From assembly GCF_022870885.1 (NCBI RefSeq), contig NZ_CP091509.1:2542001-2606000 (forward strand): 64,000 nt of DNA. The letters are read 5' to 3'. How positions within the stretch are numbered: the first letter of the stretch is position 1; each line of letters begins with the position of its first letter. Made by a program: the position numbers and the translations under genes. The DNA is from Neisseria dumasiana (lineage in GTDB: Bacteria > Pseudomonadota > Gammaproteobacteria > Burkholderiales > Neisseriaceae). Shown one piece after another: positions 21,812 to 29,761 of this stretch. The notes under the pieces were generated by a model. That model saw only the letters and a program-made list of their open reading frames with translations, ran no database searches and was not told the DNA's origin.

Positions 21812-22924
21812 TCACCGCTCAATACCGGTTTCAGGTTGCAGCTCCGCCGTGGTCTCATATTTCTTGGCGGTATCCTGCACATGCGACCGGTAAAAATTAA
21901 TCCTTGCCTGTAACTGCACGTCGGCAGGCAGCCCGGATATGGTTTTTTCCATAGCCTGCTCCAGGGTTTGAAGACGGTGTTTCTCTAATCCGGGCGGGTC
22001 GGTTGCCATCCTTGCCCGGTAAAGGTGAAGGGCTTTTTCCATGATTTCTTGTGGCAATGAATCGCCGGTGTCGGGATTGTTGCGGTCGAACAAGCCGCTG
22101 TTATTGACGGCTGACTTAATCTGTCCGTCTGCATTCATAAAATAACCACCGAAACCGCCTTGGCGGTTGCGTTTATCCCAAAGACCTTTGGCGGCATCCG
22201 TTTGCGAACGTGCAGGATAGATTTCTTCGCCCAAACATTGCTCTGCAAAACGGTATAGCGCGGTACCAACGCCCTTGCCCCTGTAGGCTTCTTCTATTTC
22301 AACGCGATACGGCGTGAAATAACTGCTACCGTCTTGTTTGGCCAACGGACGGTTGCTGGAAAAGCCTTGCTCACCTTTTTTTTCCGGCATTAACAGAAGG
22401 CCGCCGACAAAGCGGTTACTGCCTTGAACGTGGATATGAAAAGCACTGTCATCAACCTGTGTGAAACGTAAGGTTTCATTTACCGTCTCTGTTTTGGTTA
22501 CGTCTTCGTAAACGGTGCGGGTGCGGGCGTGCCGTTCGGGGATGTAGCCGTCTCGGGGCTGTGCGGATATTGCCGTGACGTTGCCGTCGGTACCGTATTT
22601 AACGTATTCCGTAACCGTTTCCCGGATTTTCCGCCGCTGCTTTTCGGTATGGGAAATCTCGAGGGTAACGTCGTAAGTGTCGGCAACCGGTTCGGGGTAA
22701 AAGATTTTAGGTTCACCGTTCGCATCAAGCAGTCTTTCGGGAGCACGGCCGTTTTCCCAATCTCCGAACCACGCTTTAAACTCAGGTGTACGCACCTGTA
22801 CCCATTGCCGGTAGTTTAGTCCGGTTTTACCGGCGGCTTTGGCCGCATCATAGGCCGCGCGGCCGCCCAAACGCTTTTCGGTAGCATAAAAACCGGGGTT
22901 ATCTCCATATTTCGCTTCAGGCAT
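21812..22924 (-). CDS. Polyvalent protein: ART-associated N-terminus, GNAT domain, shared tail
   Basis: The 370-aa protein's N-terminal part ends RTPEFKAWFGDWENG (about residue 45-60), the FKxWFGD motif that in polyvalent proteins leads into ADP-ribosyltransferase-like domains; here the following LDANGEPKIFY lacks the usual YHGT, so that domain may be degenerate. The middle (about 200-275) is acetyltransferase-like (IEEAYRGKGVGTALYRFAEQCL, the acetyl-CoA loop). The final about 75 residues (SGLPADVQLQARINFYRS ... ETGIER) are nearly identical to the end of the neighbouring ArdC-like protein. It probably acts in the recipient cell. The substrate is unknown. Confidence 0.78.
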   Translation of the reverse strand: MPEAKYGDNPGFYATEKRLGGRAAYDAAKAAGKTGLNYRQWVQVRTPEFKAWFGDWENGRAPERLLDANGEPKIFYPEPVADTYDVTLEISHTEKQRRKIRETVTEYVKYGTDGNVTAISAQPRDGYIPERHARTRTVYEDVTKTETVNETLRFTQVDDSAFHIHVQGSNRFVGGLLLMPEKKGEQGFSSNRPLAKQDGSSYFTPYRVEIEEAYRGKGVGTALYRFAEQCLGEEIYPARSQTDAAKGLWDKRNRQGGFGGYFMNADGQIKSAVNNSGLFDRNNPDTGDSLPQEIMEKALHLYRARMATDPPGLEKHRLQTLEQAMEKTISGLPADVQLQARINFYRSHVQDTAKKYETTAELQPETGIER

Positions 22925-22942
22925 GGCATCTCCAATAAGAAT

Positions 22943-22974
22943 GGCCGTCTGAAAACATGGTTTTTCAGACGGCC
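22943..22974 (-). terminator. Inverted DUS pair before the ART/GNAT gene
   Basis: GGCCGTCTGAAAA and TTTTCAGACGGCC form a hairpin just upstream of the ribosome site (GGAG) of the gene starting at 22924. It also lies downstream of the ArdC-like stop. Confidence 0.75.
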
Positions 22975-23019
22975 TTTGTGTGGTTCAACCCCATTGTGCA
23001 GTCTATGAAAGCGATACCG

Positions 23020-24297
23020 TCACCGCTCGATACCGGTTTCGGCTTGACGCTCCGCCGTGGCCTCATATTTGTTTGCCGCTGCCTGCGTTTGCGAACGGTA
23101 AAAATTAATCCGTGCCTGTAACTGCACATCGGCAGGCAGGCTGGATATGGTTTTTTCCAACGCATGTTCCAAGACGGTGCGGTGCTGTTTATCTCCCGGT
23201 GACAATGTGGCTGTCTGCATCAGGTACTGGTGCTTGAGTACATTCAAGCTGCCTTGCGGATTTTGCTCCGACACGCCATTGGAAAAGGCCGTCTGAACGG
23301 TTTCAGACGGCCCTGCAATGTGGTTGGTAGTTTTTTCGACCGGCTCCGGCGGTGCGGCCGGAGCCTTCTTCGGTTCCTGACTGATCTCTTTTTCAAGTCC
23401 CATCACATAGCCCTGAATTTTGTCTGCATCACGGGCAGCTTTGAGGATCTCCGTGGGTTCGTCGGTCAAAATCTGTATCCATGTGCCGACGTAGGCGGCG
23501 TGGCGACCCGGGTCATGCGGCAATCCAAGCTGCCGCGTCAACATCATGGATGTGATTTCGGCGCGCAACTCTTCCCGCGCATAAGACAAAGTGCCGTAAC
23601 CGCCGGAAAGATCGCGGTTTAATCGGCCTTCATGCCCCGTCCAATGCCCGAGTTCGTGCAAAGCGGTGGCGTAATACAGACCGGCATTCGGAAACTGCTC
23701 TTTGTGCGGCAGCACGATGTGATCTTCAGACGGCCAGTAATAGGCGGCATCCCCGTAACGGTGTCTGATTTCCGCGCCCGAGGCGGCAAGAAGAGCTTCA
23801 GCACGTTGATGGTTTTCCCATTCATGCTGCGGGGAGTGTGTGGGCTTCCATTCGGGCAGACCGTCTATTTGCTCCGCATTGAAAACGCTGAACGTTTTGA
23901 TATAGGGAAAGTCGAGTTTGACAAACTCCTTCTGCGGCTCGCCCTGGTCGTCCAAGACCGGCTTGCCGTTTTCGTCCTTAACCGTTCGCTCGACATGGGT
24001 AATCAACCGTATCAGCGGTACGCCTTTTTCACCTTTGCGGACTTGTGCGCCGACCGACTGCGCCTGTTTGTAAGTCAGCCAGCGCGGGTCATCATACGGC
24101 TGCATCATCAATTTCAGCGTATTACTGCCCGAATAGGTGTTGCCGGTGAGATGGTTATACGGCAAACCGCTCATGGTAGGCTCCCACGGCTTTTGCCACG
24201 GAGCCGTTCCGCTTTTCAAATGCGCGATAAGTTCTGCGGCAATGGCTTCGGCGTATTGCTCTTGTGCATTTTGCGTATTCTGTTGCTCTTTGCTCAT
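23020..24297 (-). CDS. ArdC-like antirestriction protein (zincin metallopeptidase)
   Basis: The protein is 425 aa from the ATG at 24295-24297 (GGAGG upstream). The N-terminal single-strand DNA-binding domain (about 15-130: GTAPWQKPWEP ... NTYSGSNTL) is followed by a zincin-like domain with zinc motif HELGHWTGHEGRLNR and the downstream REELRAEI. ArdC of plasmid pSA enters the recipient and blocks restriction. After a linker, the last about 75 residues match the tail of the adjacent ART/GNAT protein (SSLPADVQLQARINFYRS ... ETGIER). That tail is not part of the ArdC family and is a candidate T4SS signal. Confidence 0.92.
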   Translation of the reverse strand: MSKEQQNTQNAQEQYAEAIAAELIAHLKSGTAPWQKPWEPTMSGLPYNHLTGNTYSGSNTLKLMMQPYDDPRWLTYKQAQSVGAQVRKGEKGVPLIRLITHVERTVKDENGKPVLDDQGEPQKEFVKLDFPYIKTFSVFNAEQIDGLPEWKPTHSPQHEWENHQRAEALLAASGAEIRHRYGDAAYYWPSEDHIVLPHKEQFPNAGLYYATALHELGHWTGHEGRLNRDLSGGYGTLSYAREELRAEITSMMLTRQLGLPHDPGRHAAYVGTWIQILTDEPTEILKAARDADKIQGYVMGLEKEISQEPKKAPAAPPEPVEKTTNHIAGPSETVQTAFSNGVSEQNPQGSLNVLKHQYLMQTATLSPGDKQHRTVLEHALEKTISSLPADVQLQARINFYRSQTQAAANKYEATAERQAETGIER

Positions 24298-24314
24298 TTC
24301 TTCCTCCAAACAAA

Positions 24315-24343
24315 ATACCCCGCACTGTTTAAGTACGGGGTAT
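24315..24343 (-). terminator. Hairpin before the ArdC-like gene
   Basis: ATACCCCG (24315-24322) and CGGGGTAT (24336-24343) pair, with further pairing in the loop. It lies between the small gene at 24357-24572 and the ArdC-like ribosome site. Confidence 0.78.
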
Positions 24344-24356
24344 GTTTCAACCGGTT

Positions 24357-24572
24357 TTACCGCTGGCCGTCTGAAAGTAGTTGTTTTGCTGACTGCGGCT
24401 CGTCGGGATTATCCAAATAAGCCTGTACACTTTCAGCAGAAGCGCAAGCATCCAAATAGCGTTGCTGCTGCTCAGGGCTTAAACTAAAAAACACTTCAGC
24501 TTCTTCCGGCGTGAAGAAATTCTCCAGCGGCTCCTTTTGCTGCAATTCAAGCAACAGATCATTTTCCGACAT
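24357..24572 (-). CDS. Small acidic hypothetical protein
   Basis: This 71-aa acidic, helical protein (MSENDLLLELQQKEPLENFF...) has AAAGGAG before the ATG, so it is likely real. It lies between the primase and ArdC-like genes. Size and charge resemble DNA-mimic or chaperone-like proteins, but no family is recognised. Confidence 0.65.
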   Translation of the reverse strand: MSENDLLLELQQKEPLENFFTPEEAEVFFSLSPEQQQRYLDACASAESVQAYLDNPDEPQSAKQLLSDGQR

Positions 24573-24586
24573 ACATTCTCCTTTCG

Positions 24587-27500
24587 TTAACGCTCGATTT
24601 CCATTTCTTTGCCTTGCGAACGTTCATGCCGTTGGTTTCGTTCGGTTGTTAGGTTGGTCGGCGTTTGCTGATGGGCGGGCTGCTTAATCGGCTTGGGCAG
24701 TTTCAGCTTGGAACCGCTCATCTGTTTGGCCGTATGCTCATAATAGTTGGTCAATGCCAACGTGCGGGCATCACCTTTCAGACCGCGGATGGTGTCTAGA
24801 ACATTTCGCTCGTGCCATTGCAGGTGCTGCTTGTTCGCTTTAGACAACTTGGCTGCCTTATCCGCGTAAACCGCTTTGGCCGACAGATAGTTCGTTTCCA
24901 AAGCAGCCGTTTTCATACGGTTGGCCTGTACGACCACTTCGGAGCGGATTTCGGATTGTCCGACGGCTTGCAACGGCACACCGAGCTGCGTGTCGGCGGC
25001 ATCGGAAGAATTGATCGTAGCGTCAGACGGCAACTCGTTCTGTGTCATCATCTTATCTGCCTTCGACAGCATCTCCACGTCGGGCTTGGCGGACACCTTC
25101 TCCGGTTCGCCTTTAGTAGGTGCTTCTTTTTCCTGCTGCTGCCGGTTGTCTTGCACGATTTCCATTCTGAAAAGATTGCGCTCGACTTCTTTTTTCTCGG
25201 TGCCGGTAATGTTCCCGTTTTCATCACGGACAGCTACTTCAATCTCAACCGGTTGTTTACCCAACTTGTGCAAGTGGATGCGGTCGCCGACTTCGGCTCC
25301 GCTGCGTGCCATTGCATCGGGAATATCCACGCCCCAAACGGTGCGTTCCTTGCCCTCGCGCTCCAACACTATATACGGACTGAGTTGCTCATTGGGGTTG
25401 TGGCGGTAATGAGCCGTGCCGACGTCCACAATCCGCTCTCCCACTTCTGCGGCCGCTGCGGTTTTGGCCGCTGCACCCGCTTGGGTTTCAGACGGCTTTT
25501 TCCGCTTATCGCCGGGGTAAGGCGCGGGTGTGACTTTTTCCACTTTCGGTTCAACAGCGGGTGCACGTTCGGGCTGCGGTTCGATGGCATTCAACGAGCG
25601 CTCCTGCCGCATCCGCTCCAATAAGGCTAGGTCTTCGGGTTTGGGGCGGTATCCGGTGGTGCGGATACCCCGGCTTTCAGCCGCTACATACATCATGGCC
25701 TTAAACTCTTGGCTGCCGCTGATTTTAATGCTGTCCCAGCCTTTCTCTTTGGCCACTTCCAGCATATCGTTGATGGTTTGCATATCAGTCTTGGCGGTAC
25801 TGATTTTTTTGCCCGCGTCCGTAAACATCACGGTAGTGTGGTTGGCTGCCGACAAATACTTGCCACCGGCAACAACGTAACGGCTCTCAATGCTTTCCGG
25901 CGGGATACGGTAATTCAAATCAGTCACGGGCTTTTTGACGGTTGCTGCTTCCGGCTCCGGTACACCGTCGGTTTTTTCTGCTTGGTCGGGTTCGGATGTT
26001 TGCTCGGGCGCATTGCCCGGTAATGGGGATTCCCACCCGTCAGCAGTTTTGCTGAACGGCACCAATTCACCATCATGGGTCAAACCCTCATATCCGTAAA
26101 TATCGCCGGCCTTATCCAAATCGGCTTGGATTTCCTGCGGGGTATTTCGCAAATATTGGATATTGGTGCGCGGATCGAACATTTCGTAATGACGAAAGTC
26201 ACCTTCATAAAAAACTCGCTCGCTTTCACCCGTTGCAGTTTGGGTGGTAGTGCGGCCGCTGCCGTAAACATGATCGGGATCCACGCCCTGATAGGGTTCG
26301 GGTTCTTTGCCCCGGCGCAGCGTAGCGTATTCGATGGTGTTTTCCGACAGGGCGGCGTTTTCAGAAGGCTTTTCCGCTGCGGCTTCCGTCCCAACTGCAT
26401 CATGTTCGTTACTGTTCATCTCCTGCTCCTGTAAAACAGAAGCCGCCTCAGTTTGGGCGGCTTGGTGTGGCGGTTCGGCGGGCGGCGGCGCGGAATAGCC
26501 CGACAAGCGGGCTTCTTCGGCAACTACGGCTGCCCACTCTTCATCTGTCATGGCGGGTGCGGCGGCGGGGCGCGGTTGCCCGACTTCCGGCGCGACAGCG
26601 AGTGCCGCTTCAGGCCGTCTGAAAGCCGCTTCCATTTTTTCGCGAACGGCATCGATACCGGCCAAATGGTGCAAGTCGTTAAAATCGCTCGGCAGCTTGG
26701 GGCGGCCTTGTTCGTCCATGCCGTTTTCCTGCTGGTATTGTCTGATTTGGGTCATGGTAAATTCCGGTTCGACAACCTGTGCCCGACCGCCGAAGTATGC
26801 CGCCGCCTGTAAAGCCTTTTTCATACCTGTCTGACTGGCATCGTTATCTACTGCAAGCGTAACAGGTACGTTTTCAGGCAAACTTTTGGATAAACGTTCC
26901 GATACCGTTACCATATTTCCGGCATGGAACGCCACGATAACGGTTTTCCCCGTGGCTTGGTGAATACTTGCGGCCGTCGCAAAACCTTCGGCGATTACGA
27001 TACCGTTTTGGGTGTTGGCGGCGTCGCCCACTACCGCAAAACCGCCTTGTACTTGGCCGTCGGCCAAAAACCGCTTGCTGCCGTTCTGATTGATGGATTG
27101 CACATTCACAATCTCGCGGTTGAAATACACCGGTACCAGCAGATTATTGTCGCCCTGATACAGGTTTTGGCGCAGCCCGGCCATAGCGGCCGCACCGGTA
27201 ATGCCTTTGGCCGCCAAGTAAGGATGGCGGGCTTCGGCAGGCGATGCCTGCGCCCAAATACGTTGGGCTAGCTGTTTGACCTGTTCGCGGCGTTCGGCGC
27301 GGGCTTGTTCTTCAGCCAAACGCACCGCTTCCCGCTCTGCCTGAATCCGCGCCTGTTCTTCGGGCGACGGAGGCGTATAGGGTTTGTCGGAACGGTAGCC
27401 GTTGGCACGGGCGTGATAAAACAGAGAGCCAATGTGTACCAGCCCGGGTTTGAATGATTTCCAAGCTGTTTTAGCATCACGGGCATTATAGTTATCCGCT

Positions 27501-27640
27501 CCTTGAGACCAGCTGTCCCACAGGTTAAAACCTTCTTCGCCCAATTCGTCTTTTATTGCTGCGCCAACCTGTATCCAAGTTTCACGATCGTGTGAATCGA
27601 TATATGTGAGTGCATTTCGGATGTCGTCGTTGTTGCTCAT
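24587..27640 (-). CDS. Large polyvalent primase (PriCT-2, Toprim, LPD7) with shared tail
   Basis: This 1017-aa protein has several domains: PriCT-2 (about 1-75, WIQVGAAIKDELGEEG), then a Toprim domain (about 210-300) with IVIAEGFATAASI and the metal-binding AVDNDAS, and SDFNDLHH. Around 580-680 an LPD7-type domain (NHTTVMFTDAGKKISTA) is followed by a GKERTVWGVDIPDA region known from relaxase and TraC-like polyvalent proteins. The C-terminal part resembles the tails of the zeta, ART/GNAT and ArdC-like proteins (KQHLQWHE ... ALTNYYE) and ends EMEIER. It probably primes the complementary strand in the recipient, like transferred primases of IncP and IncI plasmids. Confidence 0.9.
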   Translation of the reverse strand: MSNNDDIRNALTYIDSHDRETWIQVGAAIKDELGEEGFNLWDSWSQGADNYNARDAKTAWKSFKPGLVHIGSLFYHARANGYRSDKPYTPPSPEEQARIQAEREAVRLAEEQARAERREQVKQLAQRIWAQASPAEARHPYLAAKGITGAAAMAGLRQNLYQGDNNLLVPVYFNREIVNVQSINQNGSKRFLADGQVQGGFAVVGDAANTQNGIVIAEGFATAASIHQATGKTVIVAFHAGNMVTVSERLSKSLPENVPVTLAVDNDASQTGMKKALQAAAYFGGRAQVVEPEFTMTQIRQYQQENGMDEQGRPKLPSDFNDLHHLAGIDAVREKMEAAFRRPEAALAVAPEVGQPRPAAAPAMTDEEWAAVVAEEARLSGYSAPPPAEPPHQAAQTEAASVLQEQEMNSNEHDAVGTEAAAEKPSENAALSENTIEYATLRRGKEPEPYQGVDPDHVYGSGRTTTQTATGESERVFYEGDFRHYEMFDPRTNIQYLRNTPQEIQADLDKAGDIYGYEGLTHDGELVPFSKTADGWESPLPGNAPEQTSEPDQAEKTDGVPEPEAATVKKPVTDLNYRIPPESIESRYVVAGGKYLSAANHTTVMFTDAGKKISTAKTDMQTINDMLEVAKEKGWDSIKISGSQEFKAMMYVAAESRGIRTTGYRPKPEDLALLERMRQERSLNAIEPQPERAPAVEPKVEKVTPAPYPGDKRKKPSETQAGAAAKTAAAAEVGERIVDVGTAHYRHNPNEQLSPYIVLEREGKERTVWGVDIPDAMARSGAEVGDRIHLHKLGKQPVEIEVAVRDENGNITGTEKKEVERNLFRMEIVQDNRQQQEKEAPTKGEPEKVSAKPDVEMLSKADKMMTQNELPSDATINSSDAADTQLGVPLQAVGQSEIRSEVVVQANRMKTAALETNYLSAKAVYADKAAKLSKANKQHLQWHERNVLDTIRGLKGDARTLALTNYYEHTAKQMSGSKLKLPKPIKQPAHQQTPTNLTTERNQRHERSQGKEMEIER

Positions 27641-27741
27641 TGCTTACATCTCCTTAAATGATTAATATACTTGATATAAATATGTATCTAGTAATTCCAT
27701 TCCAAAACTGAGCCACAGTTGTGGTCTAAAATTGAGCCACC

Positions 27742-28233
27742 CTATGAGCGGTTGTAGTGTATTGCCATCAAAATCAGGCACAGTGTTAATCCGATAGAGC
27801 CTATGTAGAATAAGACTGCTGTAACCGTAGGCAAAATGGCGTAGGAATGAGTTGTATTTTCTGTTAATTCCCTGCATATGGATAAAACGACAAAAAGTCC
27901 TAAATAGCGGTACAGATAAGAAAAAAGACGGAAGTGTATTTCCGTCTTTTTTAATTCTTTCACATACTCTCTTATATTCCTGATTTTGATCAGATTAACA
28001 TTTTCTGAGTAAAACACATCTGTCCAGCAAAACCATTCTCTGAGTTTTCCTTTCATCAGCAAAGGTGCAAATCGGATAACAACAGCCAATGCAAAGCCAA
28101 AAGCCATTAGCTTTTCTCCAAAATCTGCCGGAATATTGCTCCCTGAAGGAGGATGCAGAGAAAAGAGAAAGGAACAGAACAAAACAGATATAGACAGAAA
28201 AGCGTGATAGTCGAGATATTTTGATTTTTTCAT
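27742..28233 (-). CDS. Hypothetical four-helix membrane protein
   Basis: This 163-aa protein has four hydrophobic segments (about residues 10-26, 40-60, 103-120 and 132-157) and a charged loop between the second and third. It is AT-rich compared with the primase gene. It is not recognised; it lies between the tra and polyvalent genes. The 108 bp after its stop hold no feature. Confidence 0.55.
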   Translation of the reverse strand: MKKSKYLDYHAFLSISVLFCSFLFSLHPPSGSNIPADFGEKLMAFGFALAVVIRFAPLLMKGKLREWFCWTDVFYSENVNLIKIRNIREYVKELKKTEIHFRLFSYLYRYLGLFVVLSICRELTENTTHSYAILPTVTAVLFYIGSIGLTLCLILMAIHYNRS

Positions 28234-28380
28234 GGATGGAGGTATAAGGCTTTATAAATAAATTGGTCGTCTGAAAACGCATTTAGACGAGTAAGTGCAG
28301 TTTTATCTATCATTAGCTATCAAGGACAATTTGCTAATAATTTCGTCATCTCGATCCCAAATTCTCTCTCATATTTTATA

Positions 28381-29004
28381 TTACTCCGGTAATAACCGTA
28401 TCATCCCCACTTCAGGAGGTGTGCCTCGATAGGAAGCAGCCCCTGTACGAGTTTTAGGGTCATAAAGAATATTGCCTATATGCCCCGGAAAAAGCTTGTC
28501 TATTCTCCAAGCAATTTCAGCAGGGCAGTGTGCAGCAGGATTGTGTAATTCTCTTGCGGATAATAATATTCCAAAAGTAAAAGCAGAATCACAATCATCA
28601 AAGTGGATCACTTCAGGCGGAATAATAGATTTGCCCGAATCGGTATTACCAATGATAATTACACATGTATTTATTACAGGTATCCAACTTGGAAAACCGT
28701 TATCGTTAATCTCATCTCTAGTAATACCGCCCGTTCCGTTTGTCACTTCAAACAAACGTCCATCTTTTTCTTCCAAAAATATCTCTTCGGAAACTTTTTC
28801 AAGGATATCTGGAGAGATAGAAGACTTGTCATCAACACTAATATACAAATCAATCGGCCAACTGCTTTCAACATCCTGCAACATCAACTTGTCGGCTTGG
28901 GGCAGGAGACAGCGTATTTCATGATGGCTCGTATTTTGTTTGTGTGTGATAACACGGTTTCTCTTACATTCATCTGCACCGGTAATTAAAATTAATTTAC
29001 GCAT
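28381..29004 (-). CDS. Paralogous hypothetical protein A
   Basis: The protein is 207 aa from the ATG at 29002-29004 (GGAG upstream; the longer frame to 29295 overlaps the next gene). It begins MRKLILITGADECKRNRVIT and ends YDPKTRTGAASYRGTPPEVGMIRLLPE. It is clearly homologous along its whole length to the gene at 29063-29704, so the two arose by tandem duplication. No domain is recognised. The conserved acidic HFDDCDSAFTFG and ARELHNP segments may form an active site. Confidence 0.72.
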   Translation of the reverse strand: MRKLILITGADECKRNRVITHKQNTSHHEIRCLLPQADKLMLQDVESSWPIDLYISVDDKSSISPDILEKVSEEIFLEEKDGRLFEVTNGTGGITRDEINDNGFPSWIPVINTCVIIIGNTDSGKSIIPPEVIHFDDCDSAFTFGILLSARELHNPAAHCPAEIAWRIDKLFPGHIGNILYDPKTRTGAASYRGTPPEVGMIRLLPE

Positions 29005-29062
29005 AACTTTTCTCCAAAAATGAAATGGCCGCCTGAAGAGTTTCAGACGAGTGAGAGCGGTT

Positions 29063-29704
29063 TTATCTATCTTCAGGAAGTCCCCGAATCGTTCCAACGG
29101 CTGGAGGCGGATAGTCGCGTATTGATGCAAATCCGGTGCGTGTCTTCGGATCATAAGAAACGGTATTGAGTTTATAAGAAAACAACTTATCCAGTCGGCT
29201 GCCAATTTCAGTGTCCAAATGCGCAAAAGGATCATGCAATTCTCTTGTTGCGAGCAATACGGCGAAAGCAAAGGCCGCATCGCAACCATCTTCATTTAAC
29301 AGTTCAGAGGGAAAAATTGTCCGACCATCATCACTATTACCTATAATGACTATTTGGGTATGTGTAATCGCCTGCCAACATGAAATATCTGCATCGTTAT
29401 CAAATTTATATTTGATTTCTTTTCCTGAATTATCTGTTTCAATAACTGTAAGCTGTCCGTTTTCATGTGAAAGGTGGACACGTTCCGTTACCTTATCCAA
29501 AACTTCTTGCGCAATGTGTTCGGTATTATTCATGCCGATATATAAATCAACACCCCATGCGTGTTCCAAATCATGCAGTATTTCTTCATTGCCGAGTGCT
29601 AAAACGGCTCTGATATCCCTGTTCTTTGTTTGATTCTGCTGACTTGCAATATAGCGGTTACGTTGCCGTTCCGTTCCCCCTGTTACCAACACAATTCTCT
29701 TCAT
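29063..29704 (-). CDS. Paralogous hypothetical protein B
   Basis: The protein is 213 aa from the ATG at 29702-29704 (GGAG upstream). It begins MKRIVLVTGGTERQRNRYIA; EDGCDAAFAFAVLLATRELHDP and YDPKTRTGFASIRDYPPP align with paralog A. It lies directly downstream of virD4. The LVTGGTERQRN start resembles a nucleotide-binding strand-loop, but no P-loop is complete. Function unknown. Confidence 0.72.
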   Translation of the reverse strand: MKRIVLVTGGTERQRNRYIASQQNQTKNRDIRAVLALGNEEILHDLEHAWGVDLYIGMNNTEHIAQEVLDKVTERVHLSHENGQLTVIETDNSGKEIKYKFDNDADISCWQAITHTQIVIIGNSDDGRTIFPSELLNEDGCDAAFAFAVLLATRELHDPFAHLDTEIGSRLDKLFSYKLNTVSYDPKTRTGFASIRDYPPPAVGTIRGLPEDR

Positions 29705-29723
29705 CTTCAATCTCCAAAAAAAT

Positions 29724-29745
29724 AGACGGACACAAAGGACCGTCT
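29724..29745 (-). terminator. Terminator after virD4
   Basis: AGACGG (29724-29729) pairs with CCGTCT (29740-29745), and a run of T follows on the minus strand. It lies between the virD4 stop and the ribosome site of paralog B. Confidence 0.78.
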
Positions 29746-29761
29746 TTAATTCAAGCCTAAA

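Noticed and set aside
28981-29295. Longer N-terminus for paralog A
   Set aside because: It would overlap the end of paralog B, and the ATG at 29004 has a GGAG and aligns with the start of B.
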